Assembly: GCA_963848525.1 (NCBI GenBank) | Contig: CAWKDZ010000003.1 | Location: 62,001 to 126,000 of the forward strand | Direction of reading: 5' to 3' | Length of the DNA stretch: 64,000 nt | From: JACCTU01 sp963848525 | GTDB lineage: Bacteria; Actinomycetota; Thermoleophilia; Gaiellales; Gaiellaceae | Shown here: positions 28,234 through 36,178 of the stretch, one piece after another | Numbering within the stretch: the stretch's first letter is position 1 | Layout: the number at the start of each line of letters is the position of its first letter | Notes under the pieces: model-generated | What the model saw: the letters and a program-made list of their open reading frames with translations, nothing else | Database searches by the model: none | Told to the model about the DNA's origin: nothing | Position numbers and translations under genes: made by a program

Positions 28234-28836
28234 TCAGCGGGGTAGGCGCGACGCCACCGCGTCCCAGTTCACGACCTGCCACCACGCGTTCAGGTAGTCC
28301 GGTCGCCGGTTCTGGTAGCGGAGGTAGTACGCGTGCTCCCAGACGTCGATCCCGAGCAGCGGCGTCCGGCCTTCCATCAACGGTGAGTCCTGGTTCGGCG
28401 TCGACTCGACCGAGAGCGCGCGGTCGTCGCCCGCGACGAGCCACGTCCAGCCGGAGCCGAATCGCTTCACGCCCGCGTCGTTGACCTGCTGCTTGAGCGC
28501 GTCGACGCCGCCGAACGAGGACTCGATCGCGTCCGCGAGGGCGCCGCCCGGCTCGCCGCCGCCGTCGGGGCTCATCAGCTCCCAGAAGAGCGTGTGGTTG
28601 TAGTGCCCGCCGCCGTTGTTGCGGACCGGCGCGCGCTTTTCCTCGGGCAGCGAGTCGAGGCTCTGGAGCAGCTCCTCGATCGGGCGGTCGGCCCAGTCGG
28701 TGTCCTTGAGGGCGGCGTTGAGGTTGTCGACGTAGGCCTGGTGGTGCTTGTCGTGGTGGACGCGCATCGTCTGCTCGTCGATCGCGGCCTCGAGCGCGTT
28801 GTAGTCGTAGGGCAGCGGCGGAACCTCGTGCGGCAT
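28234..28836 (-). CDS. sodA: Fe/Mn superoxide dismutase
   Basis: Converts superoxide to oxygen and hydrogen peroxide. 200 residues with all metal ligands of the family: first His in MRVHHDKHHQAYV, second in GGHYNHTLFW, Asp and last His in DVWEHAYYLRYQNRR. The gateway His (KHH) and Tyr (AYV) are present. It starts at ATG 28836 and diverges from a second, altered superoxide dismutase gene across 54 bases. Metal choice (Fe or Mn) cannot be decided by eye. Confidence 0.95.
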   Translation of the reverse strand: MPHEVPPLPYDYNALEAAIDEQTMRVHHDKHHQAYVDNLNAALKDTDWADRPIEELLQSLDSLPEEKRAPVRNNGGGHYNHTLFWELMSPDGGGEPGGALADAIESSFGGVDALKQQVNDAGVKRFGSGWTWLVAGDDRALSVESTPNQDSPLMEGRTPLLGIDVWEHAYYLRYQNRRPDYLNAWWQVVNWDAVASRLPR

Positions 28837-28890
28837 GGCGCTCTCCTCGTCGCGGGTCGCGCTGAGGCTAACGGTTATGCTCCCGCCCCG

Positions 28891-29511
28891 ATGGCCCAGG
28901 TCGCCACCTTCGACGAGATCATTCCGCGCGAGCTCAAGCCCGCGCTGCTCGAGCTCGACGGCATCTCCCGCGAGACGATCGAGGCCCACTACAAGCTCTA
29001 CGAGGGTTACGTAAACAAGCGGAACGAGATCCTCCGCGAGCTCGAGGGGGCCGACCTCGCGAGCGCGAACCAGGCGTACTCGGAGCTGCGGGTCCTCAAG
29101 GTCGAGCTGTCCTTCGCCGTGGGCGGGATCAAGAACCACGAGGTCTACTTCGAGCACCTCGGCGGCGACGGCGGCGAGCCGGACGGCGCGTTCGCGCAGC
29201 TCGTCGACCGCGACTTCGGGACCGCGCAGAGGTGGCGCGACGACCTGAAGGCCACGGGGATGGGCGGGCGCGGTTGGGCCTGGACGGCGTACGACTGGGA
29301 CGAAGGGCGGCTCTTCAACTACATCGGCGACGCCCAGAACACGTTCCCGATCTGGAACGCGACGCCGCTCGTCGCTCTCGACGTCTACGAGCACGCGTAC
29401 TTCCTCGACTACCGCACAGACCGCTCGTCCTACATCGACGCGTTCTTCGACAACCTCGACTGGACGACGGTGAACGACTGGGTGTCGAGGTATCAGATCC
29501 CGCTGAAGTGA
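28891..29511 (+). CDS. Divergent superoxide-dismutase-fold protein with altered active-site surroundings
   Basis: A 206-residue Fe/Mn SOD paralogue. The four metal ligands appear kept: His in ETIEAHYKLYEGYV, His in GGIKNHEVYFEHLGG, Asp and His in LDVYEHAYFLDYRTD. The HHxKHH block has become HYKLYE, losing the second-shell His, and the usual HYNHxxFW is IKNHEVYF. The SOD C-terminal domain is present (WAWTAYDWDEGRLFNY). ATG at 28891 follows TATGCT by 9 bases, suggesting a leaderless mRNA. Activity may differ from dismutation. Its stop overlaps plsY. Confidence 0.85.
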   Translation: MAQVATFDEIIPRELKPALLELDGISRETIEAHYKLYEGYVNKRNEILRELEGADLASANQAYSELRVLKVELSFAVGGIKNHEVYFEHLGGDGGEPDGAFAQLVDRDFGTAQRWRDDLKATGMGGRGWAWTAYDWDEGRLFNYIGDAQNTFPIWNATPLVALDVYEHAYFLDYRTDRSSYIDAFFDNLDWTTVNDWVSRYQIPLK

Positions 29512-30110
29512 GCTACCTCGCCGCCGTCCTCGGCGGCTACCTCGCCGGTTCGATTCCGACGGGCTACTGGTTGGTGCGGCTGGTCCGGGGGATCGACATC
29601 CGCCGGGTCGGCTCGCGCTCGATCGGCGCGACGAACGTGTGGCGCGTGATGGGGTGGAAGCTCGGCGTGCCCACGATCCTCGTCGACGTCGCGAAAGGCC
29701 TCGTGCCCGCGCTCGTCGCCTCGTTGCTCGTCAACGACCTCGCCGGCGTGCTCGCGGGGTTCGCGGCGATCGTCGGCCACGCTCGGCCGGTGTTCCTGAA
29801 GTTCGAGCGCGGCGGCAAGGCGGTCGCGACGACCGGCGGCGTGATGATCGGGCTCGCGCCGCTCGTCGCTGTCGGCGCGCTGCTGGTGTGGGCCGTGACG
29901 TTCCTCGTCGCGCGCTACGTGTCGGTCGCGTCGATCGCCGCGGCGCTGTCGCTCCCGGTGTTCGCGTTCGCGCTGGCCGAGTCGTGGCCCGTGCGCGTGG
30001 TCACGATCGCGGCCGCGGTCGCGATCGTCTTCCTGCACCGCGAGAACATCCGCAGGCTGTTCGCCCACCGTGAGCCCAAGGTCGAGCTCGCGGCGATGTT
30101 CAGGCGCTGA
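29508..30110 (+). CDS. plsY: Acyl-phosphate:glycerol-3-phosphate acyltransferase PlsY
   Basis: Membrane enzyme adding the first acyl chain to glycerol 3-phosphate in phospholipid synthesis. Its three conserved motifs are seen: GSIPTGYWLVRL with RRVGSRSIGATNVWRVMG, then VGHARPVFLKFERGGKAVATTGGV, and the C-terminal HRENIRRLFAHREPKV. 200 residues, five hydrophobic stretches. GTG at 29508 overlaps the stop of the SOD-like gene. A palindromic repeat follows directly after its stop. Confidence 0.92.
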   Translation: MSYLAAVLGGYLAGSIPTGYWLVRLVRGIDIRRVGSRSIGATNVWRVMGWKLGVPTILVDVAKGLVPALVASLLVNDLAGVLAGFAAIVGHARPVFLKFERGGKAVATTGGVMIGLAPLVAVGALLVWAVTFLVARYVSVASIAAALSLPVFAFALAESWPVRVVTIAAAVAIVFLHRENIRRLFAHREPKVELAAMFRR

Positions 30111-30112
30111 GC

Positions 30113-30253
30113 CATGGGGACAGTCCCGGGACTGTCCCCATGCAAACGACGCACGGTCACAGCCGACGGGTCGCGGCGAGGCGTAAAAGCCTGCACATGG
30201 CAAAACTTCGCGGTCTTCGCGCTCTGTCCCGGGACTGTCCCGGGACTGTCCCC
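30113..30253. repeat. REP-like palindromic repeats built on GGGACTGTCCC
   Basis: A perfect 30-bp palindrome (30113-30142) consists of GGGACAGTCCC and GGGACTGTCCC back to back, flanked by CATG. About 80 bases on, two direct copies of GGGACTGTCCC (30231-30241, 30242-30252) follow a half copy. All lie between plsY and the folE2 stop. The pattern resembles REP/BIME elements mobilised by RAYT transposases in other bacteria; no such transposase is in this window. The 80-bp spacer (30143-30222) shows no gene. Confidence 0.7.
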
Positions 30254-30256
30254 GCG

Positions 30257-31231
30257 CTACGAGCTGAGCCAGGCGCGGAGGTCGGTGTGCCGGGCCGCGG
30301 GCTCGCCGGTCTCGAGCTCGCGCCGCAGCTCGCCGACCGTGCCAAATCGCTCGGCAACGACGTCGTGGTCGTGGATCGTCTCGAAGTTGACCTGGCGCGC
30401 GAGCAGGAAGTCGCCGTCGGCGAGGGTCGGGTACCGCTCGAGCGCGCCCGCGAGCGAGTAGCGCACGGAGTCCTCGACGAAGCGGGGCTGCAGGTGTGCG
30501 TGCTCGACCACGAACAGCTCGTCCGGACGCTTGAGCAGCGCGTACACCGGCGCGCTCATCGACCCCTCGACGACGTCGGCCAGCTGCTCCGCGTTGACCG
30601 TGGCGGACGTGCCGACGTAGAGGGTGCCGAGCCCGCGCTGGTTGTGCGTCGCGAGCGGGACGAGCTCGAGGATCCGCTCGACGTCGCCGTCCTCGAAGCC
30701 GGCCTCGAGCAGCCGCTCGACTGCCTCCCCGCGCACGAGGCCCTGCGCGCACGGACACGCGTTGATCCCCGGCGCCTCGACCCCGACGACGCGCCGCGCG
30801 CCGCGTTCGCTCGCCGCCGCGATCCCGATCAGCGTGATCAGCTCCTGCGTCGGCAGGCCGGTCACGGGGGTCCGCCGCTCGCGCGGATAGCGAGTGACCA
30901 CGTGCACCTCGGCCCGCCCCGCGCGCTGCCGCTCGACGATGTGCTGGGCGATGTGCTCCGCGAGCTCCTCGACGAGGAACGACTCGCCGATCACGACCTC
31001 GTCGATCGCCTCCTCGAACAGCTCGGGGAAGCGCGACATGTGGACGCCCTTCTGGGTCGGGTCGAGGTCGACCGTGCAGTCGATCTCCGCGGGGATCAGC
31101 TTCTCGGTGCCCCCCCAGCGCAGCCGAACCGCCTTCTGGACGCGCGTGACGCCGGCGCGCGAGAGGCCGATCCGCACCTCGGGCGAGGAAGCCTGCAGGT
31201 CGGGTGTGAGAAGGTGTCGCCTCGTGTCCAC
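30257..31231 (-). CDS. folE2: GTP cyclohydrolase FolE2 (type IB)
   Basis: Makes dihydroneopterin triphosphate from GTP, the first step of folate synthesis, with a non-zinc-dependent type IB enzyme. Family motifs seen: TPDLQASSPEVRIGLSRAGV, DLDPTQKGVHMSRFPELFEEA, GINACPCAQGLVR with the active-site Cys, and LATHNQRGLGTLYVG. 324 residues from GTG 31231. The start is chosen because PDxQ is conserved near the N-terminus. The first 8 bases overlap the divergent kinase-like gene. Its presence supports a large folate pool for the demethylation genes. Confidence 0.9.
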   Translation of the reverse strand: MDTRRHLLTPDLQASSPEVRIGLSRAGVTRVQKAVRLRWGGTEKLIPAEIDCTVDLDPTQKGVHMSRFPELFEEAIDEVVIGESFLVEELAEHIAQHIVERQRAGRAEVHVVTRYPRERRTPVTGLPTQELITLIGIAAASERGARRVVGVEAPGINACPCAQGLVRGEAVERLLEAGFEDGDVERILELVPLATHNQRGLGTLYVGTSATVNAEQLADVVEGSMSAPVYALLKRPDELFVVEHAHLQPRFVEDSVRYSLAGALERYPTLADGDFLLARQVNFETIHDHDVVAERFGTVGELRRELETGEPAARHTDLRAWLSS

Positions 31232-31808
31232 GCCTGGCTCGGAGGATACGTTCGCGCGGCTGGTGTCGCTGGCCGTCCACGATCTGCGCACGCCGCTGGC
31301 GACGGTTTCGGGGTTCGCGCGAACGCTCCAGCGGACGTCGCTGGGCGACCCGGTCGACAAGTACGTCGAGTTGATGGTGAGCGCCGGTGCGCAGCTCGCC
31401 GAACTCCTCGACGAGCTCGGGCTCGCGGCGCGGATCGAGGGCGGGCGCTGGGAGCCGAACGTGCAGGAGGTCGACACGCGCGGGCTCGCCGAGGCCGCGG
31501 CCGAGCGCGTCGGCCCCGCAGACGTGGACGGCGACGGCGCGACCGTGCAGGTCGACCGCGACGCAGCCAAGCTCGCGCTCTTCCAGCTCGCCCGCTGCAC
31601 GCTCCGCCACGGCGGCCTCGACCGCGTCGAGCTGCGAGTCGACGGTGCTGAGATCGCGATCGGGCCGGTCGTCGAGGGCGCACGCCCGATCCTCCTGGGC
31701 GAGGAGGCACGGGACCTCGGCGCGCTGATCGCAGGGCGGATCATCGCGGCGCTCGGCGGCTCGCGCGAGCTCGAGGGAGAGCGGCTGCTCGTCCGCCTCC
31801 CTTCGTGA
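31224..31808 (+). CDS. Histidine-kinase-like protein with HisKA helix and degenerate ATPase part
   Basis: A 194-residue protein beginning STPGSEDTFARLVSLAVHDLRTPLATVSGFARTL: a clear HisKA dimerisation helix with H-box His (in AVHDLRTP). The C-terminal half (VDRDAAKLALFQLARCTLRHGG...GRIIAALGGSRELEGERLLVRLPS) follows the outline of a HATPase fold but lacks the N and G boxes needed to bind ATP. It has no sensor or membrane part. It may be a phosphotransfer or signalling scaffold rather than a kinase. GTG at 31224 overlaps the folE2 start on the other strand, and a small gene is coupled downstream. Confidence 0.7.
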   Translation: MSTPGSEDTFARLVSLAVHDLRTPLATVSGFARTLQRTSLGDPVDKYVELMVSAGAQLAELLDELGLAARIEGGRWEPNVQEVDTRGLAEAAAERVGPADVDGDGATVQVDRDAAKLALFQLARCTLRHGGLDRVELRVDGAEIAIGPVVEGARPILLGEEARDLGALIAGRIIAALGGSRELEGERLLVRLPS

Positions 31809-32017
31809 TGCCGGTCTCGGCCGCCCGCGTGAGCCTCCTGCGCTGGCTGCGGCGGCAGCTTCGCCAGCCCGTGCCGCTGCGCGAGCACCTCGAGGCGGCC
31901 GTCCAGAACGACGACCCGGCCGAAGCGAGGCGCCTCGTCGAGCGGATGGCGTTCTCGGAGGAGCAGCGCCGCCACGTGCTCTCGCTCGTCGACGCGTGGG
32001 AGGACGAGCTCGCTTGA
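31808..32017 (+). CDS. Small hypothetical protein coupled to the kinase-like gene
   Basis: A 69-residue, helix-rich protein (VSLLRWLRRQLRQPVPLREH, AVQNDDPAEARRLVERMAF, SEEQRRHVLSLVDAWEDEL). Its ATG shares one base with the preceding stop (TGATG); GTG at 31805 is also possible. Basic at the N-terminus, acidic at the C-terminus. No family recognised; the coupling suggests a partner of the kinase-like protein. Confidence 0.6.
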   Translation: MPVSAARVSLLRWLRRQLRQPVPLREHLEAAVQNDDPAEARRLVERMAFSEEQRRHVLSLVDAWEDELA

Positions 32018-32090
32018 CAGCGGGCCGGCGCCCGCCGCGGGCTCACAGAGCTTCGGTCCAGACGAGCGCCTTCCCGTCCCTGCACGTGTC

Positions 32091-32918
32091 CTAGCGGAGC
32101 AGTCTCGAGAGCCGCCGGTCCTTGAGCACGCGGCCGCCGGTCTGGCACTGCGCGCAGTAGTAGATCGTGTGCTCCTCGAAGTCGACGCGCGCGATCGGCG
32201 TGCCGCAGACGTAGCACGGCTCCTGGAGGCGGTCGTGCACGCGGTACGTCTTCTTGTCGTTCGCGCCGGCTTCGCGCAGCTCGAGCCCTCGGGAGAGCTC
32301 GTCGTCGATCGCCGCCGCGAGTCGCTCGACCTCGTCCGACGAGAGCTCCGGAGCGAGCGCGTAGGGCGAGAGCTGCGCGCGGTGAAGGATCTCGTTCGCC
32401 CAGGCACGGCCGATGCCCGCGATCACACGCTGGTCGCGCAGGAGCGAGTGCAGGCGGCGCGACTGCGTCGAGCAGATCTCCGCGAGCCGCTCGGCGCCGA
32501 GCCCGAGCGCTTCCGGCCCGAGGTGGGCGAGCTCCTCCTCGGCCGCGTCGGGGGTCAGCAGCCAGACGCCGGCGCGCTTCTTCGAGCCGGCCTCGGTCAG
32601 TACCAGCCGCGCACCGCCCTGGAACGTCAGCTGGAAGGCGGGTGTCTTCGGGCCCTTCTCGCCCGCGAGCAGGTAGCGCAGGCGCCCGGCCGTCATCAGG
32701 TGCACGAGCAGAACGAGGTCGCCGTCGTCGGTCGGCAGGAGCAGCCGCTTCGCGCGCCGCTCGGCACCGGCGAGCCTGCGTCCCTCGAGCACCGAGAGCG
32801 GCGGGTCGAACGTCTTCAGGGTCGCGACGTGCGCTGGACCAGCCTTCTCGATCGGAAAGGCGGAGACGGGATCGTTGAGCTGCCGGCGCCACGCCTCCAT
32901 CTCGGGCAGCTCGGGCAT
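32091..32918 (-). CDS. Fpg/Nei family DNA glycosylase
   Basis: A base-excision repair glycosylase/AP lyase of 275 residues. The start MPELPEME supplies the catalytic Pro2 and Glu3. The helix-two-turn-helix region is present (IAGIGRAWANEILHRAQLSPY). The C-terminal zinc finger has CYVCGTPIARV and YYCAQCQTGGRVLKDRRLSRLL, and the lesion-binding Lys region is LVLLVHLMTAGRLRYLL. ATG at 32918 is preceded by TAGCCT 8 bases upstream, suggesting a leaderless mRNA. Substrate (oxidised purine or pyrimidine) cannot be fixed by eye. Confidence 0.92.
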   Translation of the reverse strand: MPELPEMEAWRRQLNDPVSAFPIEKAGPAHVATLKTFDPPLSVLEGRRLAGAERRAKRLLLPTDDGDLVLLVHLMTAGRLRYLLAGEKGPKTPAFQLTFQGGARLVLTEAGSKKRAGVWLLTPDAAEEELAHLGPEALGLGAERLAEICSTQSRRLHSLLRDQRVIAGIGRAWANEILHRAQLSPYALAPELSSDEVERLAAAIDDELSRGLELREAGANDKKTYRVHDRLQEPCYVCGTPIARVDFEEHTIYYCAQCQTGGRVLKDRRLSRLLR

Positions 32919-32928
32919 GCCCGAAAGG

Positions 32929-34266
32929 CTACGGCTCTTCGGGCTGCGGCAGTGGGCCGGGCAAGATCGCGCCGTCGGCCTGCGCGATTCGCTCGGGCGG
33001 CTCGTCGCCGACCGCCGGCACCTCACGAAGCGACCAGATCGGCCCGATCACGAGCGGAAGCCACGCGAGCGAGACGCCGACGGCCCCGGCCCAGATCGCA
33101 GCCCTGAGGTCGACGGCGGTCGCGAGCGCACCGCCGAGCAACGTCCCGAGCGGCATCACACCCCAGACGATGAACCGCATCACCGAGTTCATCCGTCCCT
33201 GAAGGCGCTCGGGCGTGATCGCCTGCCGCATGCTGACCTGCGTCACGTTGTAGAGCACCACGCCGAAGCCGACGATCATCTCCGCGACGAGCAGGTACGC
33301 GAACGCGCCGTCGGCGTTCTGGGGCGCCAGCGGGATCAGCAGCATCGCGACGCCGCAGAGCCCGCCGGCGACGATCGCAGGCCCGACGCCGATCCGAGTC
33401 GAGATTCGATTCGAGGTCAGCGCGCCGGCGAGGTAGCCGACGTTCGCGAGCCCGAACAACAGCCCGATCATGCTGGGCGACATCTCGAGCGTGCGGACGA
33501 GGTAGACGATCAGGATCGCGCCCATCAGCGACCCGAAGAAGTTGAAGGTCGCCGTGCACGCCGCGATCGTCCGGAGGTACCTGTTGCCGAGGACCCAGCG
33601 CAGCCCTTCGGCGAGCTCGGTGCGCATGCCGGTCTTCGCCTCCTGGCGCTCGGCGCGCGTCGGGACGTTCTCCTCGCGCTTGCTGATCCGGAGCACGAAC
33701 AGGCCTGAGGCGAAGAAGCTGATCGAGTCGGCGAGGATCGCGACGGGGGCCTTGAGCACCTGGACGAGCACGCCGGCGATCGCGGGGCCCCCGAGCTGAG
33801 CGGCGGAGCGGCTGAGCTCGAGCTTCGAGTTCCCGTCGACGAGCTGCTCGCGCTCGACGAGCGAGGGCAGGTACGACTGGTAGGCGACGTCGAAGAAGAC
33901 GGTGAAGACCCCGAACAGGAACCCGACCGCGTAGAGCTGCCACATCGTCAGGACGTCGAGCGCGAACGCGATTGGGATCGACGCCAGCAGCGCCGCGCGG
34001 GCGAAGTCGCCAGTGATCAGGATCGGGCGGCGAGGCAACCGGTCGACCCAGACGCCGGCCGGGAGCGAGAAGAGTAGGAACGGCGCGAACTCGACGACGC
34101 CGAGCACGGCGACCTCGAACGCGCTGACCTCGAGCGTGATCACGGCGACGAGCGGAAGCGCGAGCTGCGTCACCTGCGTGCCGAACTGGCTGATCGTCTC
34201 CGCCGACCACAGCTTGAGGAAGTCGCCGTGCCGCCAGAGGCCGCCGCGGGGCCAGAGGCTACGCAT
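32929..34266 (-). CDS. MFS exporter, MdtH/EntS-like (copy A of tandem pair)
   Basis: A 12-TM major facilitator transporter of 445 residues: FLKLWSAETISQFGTQVTQLALPLVAV, PAGVWVDRLPRRPILITGDF (motif A-like) and NVTQVSMRQAITPERLQGRMNSVMRF are typical of MFS_3 exporters for macrolides or siderophores. It lies just downstream of a paralogue (34272-35597) with a nearly identical 5' end, about 90 bases on the DNA level. Both follow an ArsR/HTH-type regulator on the same strand, so drug-inducible efflux is plausible. Substrate unknown. Confidence 0.88.
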   Translation of the reverse strand: MRSLWPRGGLWRHGDFLKLWSAETISQFGTQVTQLALPLVAVITLEVSAFEVAVLGVVEFAPFLLFSLPAGVWVDRLPRRPILITGDFARAALLASIPIAFALDVLTMWQLYAVGFLFGVFTVFFDVAYQSYLPSLVEREQLVDGNSKLELSRSAAQLGGPAIAGVLVQVLKAPVAILADSISFFASGLFVLRISKREENVPTRAERQEAKTGMRTELAEGLRWVLGNRYLRTIAACTATFNFFGSLMGAILIVYLVRTLEMSPSMIGLLFGLANVGYLAGALTSNRISTRIGVGPAIVAGGLCGVAMLLIPLAPQNADGAFAYLLVAEMIVGFGVVLYNVTQVSMRQAITPERLQGRMNSVMRFIVWGVMPLGTLLGGALATAVDLRAAIWAGAVGVSLAWLPLVIGPIWSLREVPAVGDEPPERIAQADGAILPGPLPQPEEP

Positions 34267-34271
34267 CGCGT

Positions 34272-35597
34272 TCAGGCGTCGTGCGTCGCGGGGGCGGGCA
34301 TGACCGTGGCGAGATCGCCTGGGCCGGGGGTGACCGGCTCCTCCGCTTCCGGCTCGGGGATCTGGTCGAGCGTGCGCTGCGCCCGCGAGAGCATGATCGG
34401 CAGCCCCGCGAGCAGCCCTCCTGTCGCCCCGACGAACAGCGTCTCCCGCAGGCCGATCGTCGAGCCGAGCGCACCGCCCACGAGCGACCCGAGCGGGATC
34501 GTCCCCCAGACGAGGAAGCGCATGACCGAGTTCATCCGGCCCTGGATTCGCTCGGGCGTGATCGCCTGGCGCAAGCTGACCTGGGTGATGTTGTAGACGA
34601 CGATCGCGAACGAGGAGATCAGCCCGAACGCGACCAGGAACGGGTGCGGGAAGTCCTGTGGCGCCAGCGGCACCAGGAACGCAGCGCTGCCCCACATCAG
34701 TGCCATCGCGATCGTCGTCCGCCCGACGCCGAACCGCCTCGTGATCCGCTGCGACGTCAGCGCGGCGGCCAGGCCGCCCAGTCCACCGATCGTGAAGATC
34801 AGGCCGACTTCCGCCGCCGAGAGGTCGAGCGTGCGCACCGCGTAGACGAGGAAGACCGCGAACGTGACGTTCGAGAAGAAGTTCGAGGTTCCGGTGCACA
34901 GCGCCTGGGGTCGCAGCAAGGGGTGGTGGACGACGTACTGCAGCCCCTCCCACAACTCCGTCCGCATCCGCGGCTTCGCGCCCTCCGCCGTCACGGGCTT
35001 CTCCTCGTGCTTCCGGATCGCCGTCAGGAACACGCCCGACCCCAGGAAGCTGATCGCGTCCAGGAGCACCGCGTACGGCGCCGTGATCAACCCGATCAGA
35101 CCGCCGGCGACCCCCGGGCCCGTGATCTGCGCCGTCGTCCGACTGACCTCGAGCTTCGAGTTGCCCTCGATGATCCGCTCGCGCTCGACGAGCGACGGGA
35201 GGTACGACTGGTAGGAGACGTCGAAGAACACCGTGAAGGTTCCGACCAGGAACCCGACCACGTAGAGCTGCGCCATCGTCAGCGCGTCGAAGGCATATGC
35301 GAGCGGCACCGTGAAGAGCAGCGCGGCGCGGCCGTAGTCGGCGACGATCAGGATCGCGCGCCGCGGCAGCCGATCGACCCAGACACCCGCCGGCAGCGTG
35401 AAGAGCAGGAAGGGCAGGAACTCGACCGTGCCGAGTGCGGCGACCGCGAACGGGCTCGCCTCGAGGACGACGATCGCGACGAACGGCAGCGCGAGCTGCG
35501 AGACCTGCGTGCCGAACTGGCTGATCGTCTCCGCCGACCACAGCTTGAGGAAGTCGCCGTGCCGCCAGAGCCCGCCGCGCGGCCAGAGGCTACGCAT
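34272..35597 (-). CDS. MFS exporter, MdtH/EntS-like (copy B of tandem pair)
   Basis: A 441-residue paralogue of the next gene, with the same start MRSLWPRGGLWRHGDFLKLW and matching motifs (PAGVWVDRLPRRAILIVADY, NITQVSLRQAITPERIQGRM). ATG at 35597 overlaps the regulator's stop by 8 bases, so it is the first structural gene of a regulator-efflux-efflux operon. The two copies diverge in the middle, about half identical by eye, while the first 30 codons are almost the same, pointing to local gene conversion. Possibly the pair forms two pumps with different substrates. Confidence 0.88.
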   Translation of the reverse strand: MRSLWPRGGLWRHGDFLKLWSAETISQFGTQVSQLALPFVAIVVLEASPFAVAALGTVEFLPFLLFTLPAGVWVDRLPRRAILIVADYGRAALLFTVPLAYAFDALTMAQLYVVGFLVGTFTVFFDVSYQSYLPSLVERERIIEGNSKLEVSRTTAQITGPGVAGGLIGLITAPYAVLLDAISFLGSGVFLTAIRKHEEKPVTAEGAKPRMRTELWEGLQYVVHHPLLRPQALCTGTSNFFSNVTFAVFLVYAVRTLDLSAAEVGLIFTIGGLGGLAAALTSQRITRRFGVGRTTIAMALMWGSAAFLVPLAPQDFPHPFLVAFGLISSFAIVVYNITQVSLRQAITPERIQGRMNSVMRFLVWGTIPLGSLVGGALGSTIGLRETLFVGATGGLLAGLPIMLSRAQRTLDQIPEPEAEEPVTPGPGDLATVMPAPATHDA

Positions 35598-36123
35598 CGA
35601 GCTTCTCGGTTCGCCAGAACGCCAGCGCGAGGCGGTGAGCCGTGCCACCGGCGGCGTCGGCGGTCCGGAAATCCTCGATCAGCTTCTCGAGCCGGCGGTC
35701 GAACCGTGCGATCTCCTTCGCGCTCAGCCGCGAGAGCACGAAACCCCAGCCGGCCCCCTCGGGCGCGCGCTCGAGCTGGAACGCGGCGTCGCGAAGCGTC
35801 GCGGCGCCGAACGCCCGGACGTCGGCGGGGTCCTCGGCCTGGAAGAGAAACAGCCGCGCGACCCGCCCGTAGAACTTCTCGGTCATCGCGCGCACCTTCC
35901 GCGTGTGCACGACCCGGATCAGGCCCGCCCGCTCGAGCACCTTGAGATGGTGTCCGACCGTGCCCCTGGGCAGGCCCAGCTCGCGAGCGAGCTGCTGCGT
36001 CGACCAGGCATGCTCCCGGAGCAGGCTGACGATCCGCCCGCGCAGCTCGTCGGCGAGCGCGCGGAGCTGTTCCGGCTCCGAGACCACGAGCGTCTCGTCG
36101 GCCTCGTAGTCAATGGTCGACAT
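35590..36123 (-). CDS. ArsR/HTH_20-type transcriptional regulator of the MFS pair
   Basis: A 177-residue winged-helix regulator. The N-terminal wHTH is LRALADELRGRIVSLLREHAWSTQQLARELGLPRGTVGHHLKVLERAGLIRVV, with a longer C-terminal helical domain probably for ligand binding or dimerisation. The start ATG at 36123 lies inside the first of two direct operator-like repeats (36118-36152); the upstream TTG at 36141 is an alternative. It heads the efflux operon and diverges from the asparaginase gene. Autoregulation is likely from the repeat position. Confidence 0.85.
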   Translation of the reverse strand: MSTIDYEADETLVVSEPEQLRALADELRGRIVSLLREHAWSTQQLARELGLPRGTVGHHLKVLERAGLIRVVHTRKVRAMTEKFYGRVARLFLFQAEDPADVRAFGAATLRDAAFQLERAPEGAGWGFVLSRLSAKEIARFDRRLEKLIEDFRTADAAGGTAHRLALAFWRTEKLDA

Positions 36124-36152
36124 ATCCCGACCATACGACAAATCCCGACCAT
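36118..36152. promoter_or_regulatory. Direct-repeat operator candidate for the HTH regulator
   Basis: Two 17-bp direct repeats, CGACATATCCCGACCAT (36118-36134) and CGACAAATCCCGACCAT (36136-36152), 16 of 17 identical with an 18-bp period. They overlap the regulator's ATG on the minus strand and lie 26 bases before the asparaginase GTG. The spacing puts both copies on nearly the same helix face offset, as for cooperative dimers. TAGGGT at 36167-36172 may be the asparaginase -10 box. Confidence 0.6.
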
Positions 36153-36178
36153 TCGCAAAGCTCGTTTAGGGTCCACGC

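Noticed and set aside
34281..35945. 554-codon plus-strand ORF across the MFS genes
   Set aside because: It is the complement of two clearly recognisable MFS transporters, and its predicted protein is low-complexity Arg/Glu/Asp sequence.
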